A stretch of DNA of 64,000 bases from Liquidambar formosana (GCA_039720395.1 CM077828.1:29694069-29758068), one strand, 5' to 3'. Positions 10,697-24,401 are shown, numbered from the stretch's first letter. A program made the numbers and translations. Notes: generated from the letters alone by a model not told the origin.

Positions 10697-13600
10697 ATGG
10701 CTAGGGTTCTCGTTCAGTCAACAAATATCCCTGCTTCAGTCGCTGGTCGAAGGCATGGCCAATTTCAAGGATCTGGAAAAGCAAAAAGGACCGTCAAAAT
10801 GATGTGTAGTTTACAAACACCTGCATTAAGGATCAGAGGTTTCTCTGGATTGCGAGGTTCTAATGCTTTAGATACCATGGTAAAATCTGGCCATGATTTC
10901 CATTCCAAGGTAGCATCTTTGATCTCTGGTCGGCGAGGGAGGGCGAGCCGATGCGTTCCTAAAGCCATGTTCGAACGCTTCACAGAAAAAGCAATTAAAG
11001 TTATTATGCTTGCGCAAGAGGAAGCAAGACGGCTTGGTCACAATTTCGTTGGCACGGAGCAGATTTTGTTAGGTCTCATTGGTGAAGGCACTGGAATTGC
11101 TGCTAAGGTCCTTAAATCTATGGGAATCAATCTTAAAGATGCGCGTGTAGAGGTGGAAAAGATAATTGGAAGGGGCAGTGGATTTGTTGCTGTGGAGATT
11201 CCATTTACTCCTCGTGCGAAGCGCGTTCTGGAGCTCTCGCTAGAGGAAGCTCGTCAACTTGGTAACATTTTTATTTTTATTTATTTTGGTTACAATAACA
11301 TTAGATCTAGTAGCTAGCAACCATCAGGAAAGGCTTTGTTCATCCACATTCGTTCATTGGGATTATTGGATTTTTCTTTCTAATGGTTTTTGGTTTTATG
11401 ATCTTTTAGTTTTTGGTGTGTGTGTGTTGAGGTCTGGTGTGCCTATGTTTCCTTTCAATGGATGTCCTGATTTTCCCAATTTGCAGGACTGCTATATATA
11501 TATATATATATATATATATTTCCATTTTTTTGGCTTCCCATAAGGAAGAATTAGTTATACAATATCCCAAGTTATAAATCTTGTCTTTCCCAGACTATCT
11601 ATCAATATATCCTTTACTAGTAAGAAATATATCCTCAAGGTAACTAATATGATTTTTCTTGAATTTTTCAGGCCATAACTATATTGGATCTGAGCACTTG
11701 CTTCTTGGGCTGCTTCGTGAGGGCGAAGGTGTAGCCGCACGAGTTCTTGAGAATTTAGGTGCTGACCCAAGCAACATCCGTACACAGGCGAGCTTTACAG
11801 CCTTGTTCATTTTCTGTGTCAAGCCATGTTTTACTTGTGGCATTCCTTTTATTTTGATAATAAAAAAATAAACTATATGAAATTTTATTGGAGTAGGTTA
11901 TTCGTATGGTGGGTGAGAGCACGGAAGCTGTTGGTGCTAGTGTTGGAGGAGGATCATCTGGTAATAAGATGCCGACCCTGGAGGAGTATGGAACTAATTT
12001 GACTAAGCTGGCAGAGGAGGTAGTTTCCCAATCTTTTCTTTCATTTATGATATATTTAGTGGAACTGTGCACTTTTCATTTAAAGGCTTGTTCCTAATAT
12101 GATTTTCTTGCCTTTTTAGGGTAAATTGGATCCTGTTGTTGGAAGGCAGCAGCAAATAGAACGTGTCACCCAAATTTTGGGTCGGAGGACCAAAAACAAC
12201 CCGTGTCTTATTGGAGAACCAGGTGTCGGGAAAACAGCAATTGCAGAAGGCCTAGCTCAACGAATTGCAACTGGTGATGTTCCAGAAACAATCGAGGGGA
12301 AGAAGGTGAGTACACATTACAAGTAGATGTTAACTAGTTGCTCATGTTGAACCTGATATCTTTGGATTCAGGGACATGGTTTTCTGTCGCATGTTTAGAG
12401 AAACTAATGTGGAACCAATCTTGAAGTGATATAAAAAAATTGATTGACAATGAAAATCTCTTGTATATTCAGGTTTTATGCATACTGGTGATTTACACAA
12501 AATTCTTGTCATGCAACAAATGTATTCTCATTATCTTGAAATTTCTTTTTATTATAGTTGGATTCTTATGGTACTGCGCATATAATAAAGGTGTCTTTAC
12601 ACCTTCCCCCCCCCCCCCCCCCCTCCCAAGAAAAAAAAAAAGGTGTCTTAGCTTTGTCATTCTCGAATTTGTTGAATGTTGGAGTTGGACACGTCTGGCA
12701 TAGATATTGTGCTTCTATTGATGTTCAATGTAATATGTGGCATGATATGAAGTTTCCATCACGGAAATTCTGGAAATGTGACTTTTTGTTTTTATTAACT
12801 CCATGGGAGGAGGAAGAGTAAAAAATTGTATTTAATATATATTGGATAGTAAAATGTGTCCATACACAGGAGAGAGGAATTACATAAAGCTTTACGTAAA
12901 AGGATATTAGCTTAATTTTAGTGCTGTACTGGTACTGGTTGGCTATTATATCTGTCAGTTAAGAAATCAGATATCTCAGTTAGTTGACTAGTCTATTATC
13001 TTGAGACTCACTTCAATTAGAATATGTATGTAAAATCATGGGTTTTCTACCCTGGTGATTCAAGTCGCATCATTTTCTCCCTTTGGCGTCAGACAAATGG
13101 CCTTTGAATATCTCTGTAACTTGGTTGTCTTGTTGTAAAAGTTGCATTTTCAATCTTATAAATAAAAAGGGCACTTAGATCAGAGGTCTATGTTTTATTT
13201 TTCCTTATGCAGTTTTTGTGCTCAGACCGTTGTGCATTTTTTGGATTGTTAAACATTGGGTTAAGTTACATTATAGAGTTAATAAACCTGGGAGATATAT
13301 GCTTGTTGGCATTAATTCTCTGTCCTTGTGACCTTTAAATCAGAAATTTTGTTTTATTTCCAAGAAGCTGGCATTGTTATGTGTGCCTTATTATGGTGAA
13401 AAATGACTAATTTTCTGTTTGTGATTAGGTTATAACCCTAGATATGGGTCTTCTTGTTGCTGGCACAAAATATCGTGGAGAATTTGAGGAAAGGTTAAAG
13501 AAGCTTATGGAGGAAATCAAACAAAGTGATGAGATTATATTATTTATTGATGAGGTACACACTTTAATTGGAGCTGGAGCAGCGGAGGGAGCAATTGATG

Positions 13601-16285
13601 CTGCGAACATCTTGAAACCAGCTCTTGCAAGAGGTGAACTGCAGGTAATTTAGTCCCCAAAGCACATGCAAAACATGTGCTTTTGTTTCTTTGTTTCTTT
13701 CTTCTTCTTCTTCTTCTTTTTCTTTTTTTTTTTTTTTTTTAAAGCTTTGGAAATTGAGATGGGCTATCTTAATTGGTGCAGTGTATTGGAGCCACAACAC
13801 TAGATGAATACAGAAAGCACATAGAGAAAGACCCGGCCTTGGAAAGACGATTCCAACCAGTCAAAGTGCCAGAACCAACTGTGGATGAGACGATACAAAT
13901 TTTGAAAGGGCTACGAGAGCGATATGAAATTCACCACAAGCTCCGGTATACGGATGATTCCCTCATTGCTGCTGCACAGCTTTCATACCAATACATCAGG
14001 TATGTGGTTTATGAAATGTTAGATAGTTTAGCATTGGTGCTCTGTACTTTCCTACTTCTGCACCATGCCACCAACCTTCGATTGGTGCTGTTGATACACA
14101 GATGGTAACCTAAATAAATGAAGGTAAAGGTAAGCCATTTGCATGTTTTAACGTGCATATTAGTAGAAAATTGTTTTGAATGCAAGAAATGTGGGACCAA
14201 CTGTTTTAAATTAAGGAACGAAGATTTTAGGTTGCATGGTGTTGTGTTAACATTGACATCAATGAGATTCTTTATCAGAAAAAATAAAAAATAAAAAATA
14301 AACATTGACATCAGTGAGACTGATTTATATCACTACCAATCCTTATCTAGAAATTTTGCTTCGATGATTTATGGTGGGTTACTTTAGTATCTAGTGTATA
14401 ATTATATTTCCTGGATATGCCATTTGTTGTTCTCTCAGCCTAGTAGTCAGTTTTGCATGCTTTGATTTGATGGATATTATATGTATATTTCAGTGACCGC
14501 TTTCTGCCTGATAAAGCAATTGACTTGATCGATGAAGCTGGCTCTCGGGTTCGGCTTCGTCATGCACAGGTATGACCTCTTATTTTTCCAGTCTTTCCAC
14601 CACCCATCATTTCCCCACCATTCTTTGAAGTTAATTGTTACATGGTTGAATCTTTCCAGCTCCCTGAGGAAGCAAGAGAGCTTGAGAAACAGCTCAGGCA
14701 AATCACTAAAGAGAAGAATGAAGCTGTTCGCAGCCAAGACTTTGAGAAGGTACTGACAGTATCTTATTGCTTGGCTTTTTGCATTGTTATGCATGATTTT
14801 GTTTATAGGACTTTAGATGCTGCAATTCTTTTCCATGACGAGGGTGAACCAGTATGATAATTGATAAGATGGTTTTTGTCCCAAAGCTGAATTATATAGG
14901 GTTTCTGAAAACGAAGAATGTTGAAAAGTAATTCGATATTTGAGACTTTCTGCTGCTTGTTGCCTGCTGCCTATACTTATGTGGATATTAGATATTTGAT
15001 TGCTATTAGGTTGATAAGGATGCTGAAAGTACCATTTCAATTCTCTCTTTGGTGTTCACCAAACCAGTTTATCTACTAAGCTTACAGTACAAAATATCTT
15101 GAGCAGGCTGGCGAGCTACGTGATCGAGAACTGGAACTTAAGACACAGATCTCAAGTCTTGTTGATAAAGGCAAGGAGATGAGCAAGGCAGAGACTGAGG
15201 CAGGGGATGTAGGTCCTCTTGTAACAGAAGTGGATATTCAGCACATTGTCTCTGCGTGGACTGGCATCCCTGTTGAAAAAGTATCAACTGATGAATCGGA
15301 CCGCCTCCTTAAGATGGAAGAAACCCTCCACAAGCGAGTCATTGGTCAGGATGAAGCTGTCAAAGCCATCAGTCGTGCTATCCGTCGTGCTCGTGTTGGA
15401 CTTAAGAACCCCAACCGTCCAATTGCTAGCTTCATCTTTTCTGGTCCAACTGGTGTAGGAAAGTCAGAACTAGCAAAAGCACTGGCTGCTTATTACTTTG
15501 GCTCTGAAGAAGCCATGATCCGGCTTGATATGAGTGAGTTCATGGAAAGACATACCGTGTCGAAGCTTATTGGTTCACCCCCTGGTTATGTTGGGTACAC
15601 TGAAGGGGGTCAGCTAACTGAGGCTGTTCGGCGCCGTCCTTACACTGTTGTACTCTTTGATGAGATCGAAAAGGCCCACCCTGATGTTTTCAACATGATG
15701 CTTCAAATTCTTGAGGATGGAAGGTTGACAGACAGCAAGGGCAGAACTGTGGACTTCAAGAACACACTTTTGATAATGACATCAAACGTGGGAAGCAGTG
15801 TAATTGAGAAGGGAGGCCGCCGGATTGGGTTTGATCTCGATTATGACGAGAAGGACAGCAGTTATAACCGAATCAAGAGCCTTGTGACAGAGGAACTGAA
15901 GCAATATTTCAGGCCAGAGTTCTTGAATAGATTGGATGAGATGATTGTTTTCCGACAGCTCACAAAGCTGGAGGTGAAGGAGATTGCTGATATAATGCTG
16001 AAGGAGGTTTTTGAGAGGTTAAAAACCAAAGAGATAGAGCTTCAAGTGACAGAGAGGTTTAGGGATAGAGTGGTTGATGAAGGGTATAACCCGAGCTATG
16101 GGGCTAGGCCTCTGAGAAGGGCCATAATGAGACTTTTGGAGGACAGCATGGCTGAGAAGATGCTTGCAAGAGAAATCAAAGAGGGAGATTCAGTTATTGT
16201 AGATGTCGATTCTGATGGGAATGTTACTGTGCTCAACGGTAGCAGTGGTGCTCCTGAGTCGTTACCAGAGGCAATCACTGTGTAA
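10697..16285 (+). CDS. CLPC: Chloroplast ClpC, Hsp100 chaperone of the Clp protease (copy 1)
   Basis: Coding exons: 10697-11261, 11672-11787, 11897-12019, 12120-12305, 13429-13644, 13782-13999, 14494-14569, 14660-14749, 15107-16285; 922 aa, the normal ClpC length. ClpC unfolds substrates in the stroma, feeds them to the ClpP core and also acts at the import translocon. Visible are a transit peptide, two Clp_N repeats (about 95-245), AAA-1 with Walker A GEPGVGKT (300-307), Walker B ILFIDE and arginine finger ALERRF, the UVR/middle segment (about 501-550), AAA-2 with GPTGVGKS (643-650), VVLFDE and [11 protein letters not shown], and an IGF loop near 770 for docking ClpP. The ATG at 10697 (MARVLVQST) is chosen because the acceptor at 10680 removes upstream ATGs. 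The intron after exon 2 uses a GC donor. AATAAA lies at 16521. The sequence looks fully functional. Confidence 0.96.
11788..11896 (+). other. GC-AG intron in ClpC copy 1
   Basis: The exon ends ACACAG and the intron begins GCGAGC instead of GT, ending GGAGTAG before GTTATTCGTATG. The reading frame (NIRTQ then VIRMVGE) requires exactly this boundary. The paralogous intron of copy 2 also starts with GC. Confidence 0.85.
12606..12623 (+). repeat. Poly-C tract followed by poly-A
   Basis: An 18-base C run and a short CCTCCCAAG spacer lead into a 12-base A run in ClpC intron 4. It is prone to sequencing length error. Confidence 0.8.
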
Positions 16286-16670
16286 ACCAAGCCTCTTAAA
16301 TTATTAACCTTTGCCAATTTGTTGTTTGTACTTTTGCTTTCCATCGAATTTGCTATAGTCGTAGTCTGTTTTCTTCAAAAGACTACTTGGCAGTGGAATT
16401 GGAAGCTGCTTGATTAATTGGTGACTGGGTTTTTAGGCTGTATTTGTTACGCCATGAATGCTTAGTTCAGTTGGCATACGCTAGGATATTTTTAGTCTTT
16501 TAGCTTTGCGATGTATTCATAATAAAAGTATGTAATGACGGATAGGGTGAAGATTCAGTTGGTTCTATGTTATATATGTGATTTATCTCAATATTGTAAT
16601 CATGCTTTATAATGATGTTGCACACCTCAAAATTGGTCAGAATTTGTGAAATAAGCAGGCATTGTCAAAT
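16286..16670 (+). other. ClpC copy 1 3'UTR and flank
   Basis: T-rich 3' UTR with AATAAA at 16521-16526. Beyond it the sequence passes into the PHS1-derived fragment. Confidence 0.6.
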
Positions 16671-17254
16671 GAACAGGCTCTCTGTTGGATGCACCCCACG
16701 CTCAGTCCACCCACGAAATGCCCTATACCAAATAAAAAACAACAGATCAATTGGTGACCATCTGCCATTGCAGTGTATCAGTGCCATAAGCTTTTCTCAA
16801 TTTTAGCCCAACCATCCCCGATTTAGTTAGTGTCAATCACTTTCATGAGCAGTAGATTAGCTTGTGTGCCATTGATTGTTGCCATCAGGTTCTACCAAAG
16901 GGACACAGCCATGCCTCGGATGAAAAGCCTGCCGATTATTTTTAACAGCAGTCAAATGCAAGGTAGAAAGGGTCACCCCACTACCTTCGTAGAATTTTCC
17001 ATGCCAACCTTCTCGTGACCTCTATTCGTTTAGTGAAGATGACGACCTAGGAGCTGTTCCCTGCAAACTCTGCATCACTAACGACCTAGGAGCTGTTCCC
17101 TGCAAACTCTGCATCACTAACCTCATATACTCGTTTCAGCATTCTTTTGTGGTCACATTTTGTATTGTCTAATTGAAAAATCGATTTAAAATAATAATAA
17201 TAATACTAATAATAATAATGATCTATGTAACCAAAGTGGGATAATAGCATTGGA

Positions 17255-17285
<31 letters not shown>

Positions 17286-18080
17286 TATGGGCCAACATAG
17301 TTCATTATTTATTGGTTTGTGAAAAACCCTATTAGTAAGAACCTATGACTTTAAAATCTGAATCGTTCATACTTATGGGTCCCACATGATATGAATGGTC
17401 TAAATTTCAATGAATTGTCTATTAAATAAAGAGAATCTCTTCCTTACCTTATTACCTATAAAATGCGTTTTGTTACCAAGTTTAGAATTTCTTATTTTGT
17501 GTGGACTTGTAATTAGTAGTCATTGATAGATTAGGACTCGTTTATCATAAATTTAGAGAGTTGATCTCTACTCTCACTCAACAATTGCAATCTCAATTGA
17601 GATTGAGCAACCTAGTTGCCTTCCTTTCGCTACGAGACATTCAAGTTCTTCAATCTTCATTCATAGCCTGCTTGCAAATCACCATAGTTGAGGTACGCGC
17701 TCCCTATGCATTATGTCTCCAGCAATAAATATTGCTGCGTATATTAGTTTTTTACTTTGTTTCTTGGACCAAGCAGTGGAGCACCAAGAGGAAATTTCTT
17801 CCTTGGCAAACAAAAAATAAAAAATAAAAAATAAAAATAAAAAAAACCCAAGCCAACCCGACCCTCTTGTCACAGAAAAATAAAAAAAAATGGTATTCAT
17901 CGCTGGAAGCAAGGACGAGAATTTAAGGATTATTGCAGAGAGAAAAAGAAAATATTCAATTGTATTCAACATATGAGAAAGTTCAACGGAGAAACCAAAC
18001 CCAATACCAACGAAGTTTTGATAGACATGATTTCGAATTCGACGATTTCTGGAATTCGAATTCCAAACTAGTCTGAATTG
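16670..18080 (-). pseudogene. Decayed PHS1 fragment between the two ClpC genes
   Basis: Two blocks match the intact PHS1 gene in the same order and orientation. About 16670-17119 matches 29400-29925 (intron plus start of the long exon). Shared stretches include CAACAGATCAATTG, CTTGTGTGCCATT and TTTTCCATGCCAACCTTCTCGTGA. About 17762-17900 and 18025-18080 match 33315-33420 and 34175-34235 in PHS1 intron 3 (GACCAAGCAGTGGAG, CCAAACTAGTCTGAATTG). The exon block has an internal deletion and a 39-bp tandem duplication. The other exons are missing, and 17120-17760 holds unrelated sequence. It cannot encode a phosphatase. Confidence 0.8.
17042..17119. repeat. 39-bp perfect tandem duplication
   Basis: The unit beginning ACGACCTAGGAGCTGTTCCC occurs at 17042-17080 and 17081-17119. 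It is derived from PHS1 exon sequence and is present once in the intact PHS1 gene (about 29875-29915). Confidence 0.9.
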
Positions 18081-19370
18081 CAATACGAAAAGATCAGTCC
18101 CAACTTCACCATAAAAAGATGCTTGCTTGTTGGTTTCCATATGAACACCACAGAATCAATTTCCACCAAATAAAAATAAAATAAAATAAAATAGAAAGTT
18201 TGTGCCGTTAATGGAGATTGCCACTCCACAGGGCCCTTCCAATGAGAAGGGGCTTGGGATCAGGTAGGAAGATTTAGCTGAGAACAAACCATTCGTATTA
18301 TGTACCCACAAAAGTTTAGTTAGTTGCCCATTGATGTCGGTTTCCAATTGTTATTAGTATGACTATTTCCCTTTGTCACTGAGTTCTAGTTATGGTGGTA
18401 TTCTATTTTGGGTTTCTTATGCTTTTCTATATAATTGCTGTAAGAGGGCTTGGGGAGACAAGTTTTGATGATTAGTAAATTTATTTTCTTAGAGCTGCCA
18501 TTGCGCTTCGATATATCCTAGCTTGACAACCCACTTGTATCTGAGATTGAGTCCCACTTGTGTCTGGGATTGAGTCGTAATTGATTTACTTCTTTCCTAG
18601 TATTTTTCGCTGCGTTGTTAGATTGCAACGTGTGATTCTTACCTGCATCAGTTAAACCCACCATAGTCATAAGTCGGAACCTATAATTCGTGGTAGTCGC
18701 TATATATCACTGCTTCTTTGGTCACTTGCCCTGGACTTGGATCGTGTTAAGTATAATTATTTGCACATTAACCATTTGCCAATTGGGATGTGGCAGCATT
18801 TCGTTTTTAATATTTTCTGGCATGTATATATTTTATATTAACAATTTCTTGCGGCCTATGTCTCTGAAACTATGTTGATTAGGTAGACATAAGGTTAGGG
18901 GTGATTGGAAGCCAAGTTGTCTATGAACTATTATAAGGTGAAGATATAACTGATAAATAAATTTTAGTAACTGATGTGAGATCCAACATAATAATGGCTT
19001 CGATACGCTGCAATGGTTTTGAGGCCATAATTGTTCAAACCCCTTTTCTCAATCCTTGTACTCTACCAAATTCATATTTGTTCTGCTTTGCTTTTGTAAG
19101 GCCTGTATACTGTGTACCTTGATAGATAGAGAGACCAAGAAGTTTTGAATAGGTTGTTGATAATTATGTTTACTATGTTGTTGCTCATGCATCTTTGTTT
19201 CTTATCAATTATTGTAATAGTAATGGAGTGATTATTGGTTCACAATTGATCATCATGTTTATGCAAAGTGGATATGATGCTATGGTGAATTTGTTTTTTT
19301 CATTTTTTTGATGGTATTGCATGCCAAGTAACCTGTGCTATCACTGAGTGCAGACCACTTGGTGGGAATC
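18081..19370 (+). promoter_or_regulatory. Duplication junction and 5' region of ClpC copy 2
   Basis: Sequence related to PHS1 intron 3 ends near 18080, and sequence related to the ClpC 5'UTR intron begins near 18651 (TTAAACCCACC). The roughly 570 bp between was not assigned. Whatever promoter drives ClpC copy 2 must lie here or further upstream. The ancestral promoter and leader exon at 9221-9344 have no counterpart. A leader-intron acceptor (GAGTGCAG, 19353) is conserved 17 nt before the ATG. Confidence 0.6.
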
Positions 19371-22300
19371 ATGCCTATGGCAGTTCTTCAGCCAACAAAG
19401 ATCCCTACTTCAGCTTCTGTTCAAAGGCCTGACCAATTTCAAGGATATGGAAAAGAAAAAGCAACTGTCAAAATGACATATAATTTACCACCACCTGTAT
19501 TGAAGAATAGAAAAGAACAAACACCTGTATTAAGAGCTTTCTCTGGATTGCGAGGTTCTAATGCTTTTGATACCTTGGGTGTAAAATCTGGTGATGATTT
19601 CCATTCCAAGGTAGCATCTGCAGTCTCTGTCCGGCGAGAGAAAGCTAGCCGATGTGTTCCTAAAGCCATGTTTGATCGCTTCGGAGACAAAGGCATTAAA
19701 GTTATTATGCTTGCACAAGAGGAAGCAAGACGGCTTGGTCACAATTTTGTTAGCACAGAGATGATTTTATTGGGTCTCATTGGTGAAGGCACTGGAATTG
19801 CTGCTAAGGTCCTTAAATCTATGGGAATAAAACTTAGAGATGCGCGTATAGAGGTGGAGAAGATAATTGGATGGGGCAGTGGATTTGTTGCTGTGGAGAT
19901 TCCATTTACTCCCGGTGCGAAGCGTGTCCTGGAACTCACGCTAGAGGAAGCACGTAAACTCGGTAATATTTTTATTTCTATTTTTATTTTTGGTTACAAT
20001 AACTTTAGAGCTAGTAACTAGCAACTGTCAGAAAAGGCTTTTTCTGTTCACGTTCGTTCATGAGATTTTTATTTTTATTTTTATTTTTTTATGATGTTTT
20101 AGTTTTTCTGTGTATGTGTTGAGGACTAGAATGCCTATTGGAATATGTCTTATTTCATTCTCTTTTTTTCCGTACTGTTTCCTTTCAATGAATGTCTTGA
20201 TTTTCCCAAGTTGCAGGACTACTATATATCAAAATATCCTTTATGATTAAGAAAGATATCCATAAGGTAACTAGGAGTATTACTTTTCTTAAAATTTTCA
20301 GGCCATAACTATATTCAATCTGAGCACTTGCTTCTTGGATTGCTTCATGAGACCGGAAGTGTAGCAGCCCAAGTTCTTGAGAATTTAGGTGCTGACCTAA
20401 GTAAAATCCGTCAACAGGCAAGCCTTACATCCTTGTTCATTTTCACTGTCAACCCGTTTTTTTTATACTTATGGTGTTAAAAAATTAACCAATATAAAAT
20501 GTCTATTGGAGTAGGTTATTCGTATGGTGGGTGAGAACACAGAAGCTGTTAGTCCTACTGATGGAGGGACCTCTGGCAATAAGATGCCGACACTGGATGA
20601 GCATGGAACTAATTTGACTAAGCTGGCGGAGGAGGTAGTTTGTGATCTTTTATCTCATTTATGAGATATTTGGTGGTACTATGAACTTTTCATGTAAAGG
20701 CTTGTTTCTAATATGATTTTCTTGCCGTTTTAGGGTAAATTGGATCCTGTTGTTGGAAGGCAGCAGCAGATAGAACGTGTCATCGAAATTTTGGGTCGGA
20801 GGACTAAAAACAACCCATGCCTTATTGGAGAGCCTGGTGTTGGGAAAACAGCAATTGCAGAAGGCCTTGCTCAACGAATTATAGATGGTGATGTTCCAGA
20901 GACAATTGAGGGGAAGAAGGTGAGTACAAGTTCAGGTAGATGTTAACTAGGTCATCAAACTCAGGGACATGGTTTTCTGGTGCATGTTTGGAGAAACTAA
21001 TATGGACCCAATCTTGAAGTGGCATAGATCTAAAATAAATAGACTTTGAAAATCACTATGTGTATTCATCTTTATATGCATACAATAGTTCTTGACATGC
21101 TACATGACCTTGTAACTGCTTATGATGTTCAATATAATTTACTTGGATTCTGATGGTACTGTGCATACGCTAAAGGTGTCTTAGGTTTGCCATTCATGAA
21201 TTTGTTGAGCATTGGAGTCGGACATGTGTCTGGCATAGATGTTGTGCTCCTCATGATCAATATAACATGTGTCCATACAAAGCAAGAATTACATCAAGCA
21301 TTAAGTAGAAGGATATTAGCTTAATTTTAGGGCTGTACTGGCTGGATTCAGGTAAGAAATTAGATATCTGAGTTAGTTGACTAATCTTTTAGAACATGAG
21401 ACTCACTCCAATTAGGACGTGTATGTAACATAAAGCACATGGGTTTTCTACCCTGGCGATTCAAGTTGCATCATTTTCTCACTTTGGCTTCAGAGTTCAG
21501 ACAAATGGTCTTTGAATGTCACTGTAACTTGGTTGTATTGTGTTAAAAGGTGCACTTTAAATCTAAATAAAAAGGGTATTTCGGTGAAAGTGCGACCTCA
21601 CTTGTTTTAGCTCGATCAGCTGCCATGCCACTAAGTACCTGCTGCAGTTTTTATCCTCTTGTTAAACATTGGGTTAAGTTACAGCGTTATACAGTAGAGT
21701 TGATAAACCAGGGAGATATATGCTTGTTGGCGTTAATTTTCTTTGGGACCACCTTTAATACAAAAAAGTCATTTTATTTCCAAGAAGCTGGAATTGCTTT
21801 TTCTTCCTTATTATGGTGAAAAATGACTAAAATTCTGTGTGATTAGGTTATATCCCTTGATATGGGTCATCTTATTGCTGGCACAAAATTTCGTGGAGAA
21901 TTTGAGGAAAGGTTAGGGAAGCTAATGGAGGAAATCAAACAAAGTAATGAGATAATACTATTCATTGATGAGGTGCACACTTTAATTGGAGCAGGAGCAG
22001 CTGAGGGAGCAATTGATGCTGCGAACATCTTGAAACCAGCTCTTGCAAGAGGTGAATTGCAGGTAACTTAGTCCCCAAACACATGCAGGAAAAAACATAG
22101 ACTTTTCTTTCTTTCTTCTTATTATTCCCCTTTTTAAAAATTTTTTTGTGCTTTGGAAATTGAGATGGGCTATCTGGGGTAATTTAAATTTTACCTCTTT
22201 TTTCATTTCCCCTTCCTACCATGAATATCTTTATGGTGATCATAATATATGTTCTAGAAATCTTGAAGCTTCTCACATTATCACATTATTGTTCGTGGTG

Positions 22301-24401
22301 GAATTTATGCATATTTAGTCTTGCACGATAAAGCTTATACCACTTACAACTCAACTCAACTCAACCAAACCTCAATCCTTGCTACATGGGGTCGGCTACA
22401 TGAATCCTTTAATGCCATTCTATCAAGGGCCGTATCTTCTGTTAAATCTTTAACATACATATACTTTCTTACCACTTCTGACCATGTTATTTTGGGCCTT
22501 CCTCTTGTCTTGTTAAGGCCTTCGACTTGAATCAAGTCATCTAGTGTACAAGTCCAAAGCATATACCACTTCCAGCCACTACATAAATAAATGAAAAAAA
22601 TGGCATTATGTGACTTGTATATCACTCAGAGGAACCTTTTTTTTTGGGGGGGTAAGTAAGAATATCATTAAAAGAAAAGGAAAAGAATACAATTATGGCA
22701 AAGCACCAAGAAATTACAACTGCGGTGAGTGGAGGACAGGTTTCAAGTTTCTCCTTCATGATAATTTTCAGTTGGCAAGTACCAGAATGACCTTTATAAG
22801 CTCTTTAGGCTGTGTTTGGTTTGCTTGAATGAAATGGAGAGGGAATGGAATGGGTCATTCCATTCCAATGTTTGTTAAGGTGTAGGAATGGAATGAGGAG
22901 ATCAGGTGGGACCCACTTTTTGTGATTTCATTCATTAAAGGGTGAGTATGGTCATTTCTCTTGGTTTGGGGAGGAATGACTATTTCTTCTTTGGAGGGAA
23001 TAGCCCCCTGCAAGGGAATGATCATTTCATTCTTTAGGGCTACCAAACTGTCACTTTTTTTTTGGTTAATGGAATTACCATTTCAGTCCCTCCCTCATTC
23101 ACTTGTAACAAATGGAGTTCCTCTTTCTACATATGACTGAGAATTTGTGTGCTTGACTGCTATGTTCCACTTTGTAACATTTGAGCCATCTCGTGGTCGA
23201 CAACTAATCACTACAGCGTCGAAACTTTCTATTTCTGCCTGTTTAAATGTTTGCATAAGGGAGAAAAAGAAGTGTGGTCAACCGTTAAATTACTTTTGCA
23301 AGAGATAGAATTATAATGAATTAATCACGGCATGCATCACTCCAAGTCTGTGTTTATATGATCAAAGTGGTTTGAAGCTTTTAAGTTTTCTAATTTCTGG
23401 CTAAGAAGGCTTAGATTTATCTCAATTTTTGCAGTGTATTGGAGCCACAACACTAGATGAATACAGACAGCACATAGAGAAAGACCCGGCCTTGGAAAGA
23501 CGATTCCAACCAGTCAAAGTGCCGGAACCAACTGTGGATGAGACCGTACAAATTTTGAAAGGGCTTCGAGAGCGATATGAAATTCACCACAAGCTCCAGT
23601 ATACGGATGATGCCCTCGTAGCTGCTGCACAACTTTCATACCAATACATCAGGTATATGTGGTTTGTGAAGTAATTCATTTTCAAGTAGGCATTTGGGCT
23701 CTGTACTTTCCTACTTCTGCACCATGTCACCAACCATGGATTGGTGCTGTTGATAATAAGTCTTTGCTTTTTCTTAATGAATATAATATATATGATGGCA
23801 CTGATCGTGTATTTATTCTTCATGGGTTTACATAGCAAGCTGCTATTTTGTTCTGATATCTTACTATTGTTGGAAATTTATGCAGTTGCTGAGCATCAGC
23901 CAGACCTAAAATTAAGGATTCTTTATGCTTCATAGAGTCCGTGAACTTACATGAATTAAACCAAACTGATAATTATACTTCAAAAAGTCTGAACTTCAAT
24001 GAATTAAACCAAAGTTTTATTTGAAGTTGAAGTTTCTCACCATGTTTCCAAAAATAATATTTAGCAGTCTAAAAAACATTATACGGAAATACAGAAGAAG
24101 AGCCTTATTATAGAACTAGGATTATCTCAATTCTTCACTACAGAAAAATTATAGATAAGGGAATCAAAAAGTGTCTTGGTGAAATCTGGTGGAATATCAT
24201 CTGAGCTGGACATGTGCATATTCATCTCTGAATGCTACAAAGATGGGATAAACTTGTGTCAAGAATAGCAAATTAAAGTACCAAGATTTTAGGTCACATG
24301 GTGTGATGTGTCAGCAGACATCAATGGGAATTTGAATTATGTCACTACCAAATCCTTAGCTAGAAATTTTGCCTTAGTGATTGATGCCAAGCTTCTAAAT
24401 T

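Noticed and set aside
17250..17740. LTR-like sequence between the two PHS1-derived blocks
   Set aside because: No TG..CA ends, target duplication or second copy could be identified.
17679..18140. 153-codon minus-strand open frame
   Set aside because: It falls in the PHS1 intron-derived and A/T-run region; composition is dominated by Phe/Ile from homopolymers.
19335..19370. Upstream ATG extending ClpC copy 2
   Set aside because: It lies before the conserved acceptor at 19353 and would be intronic.
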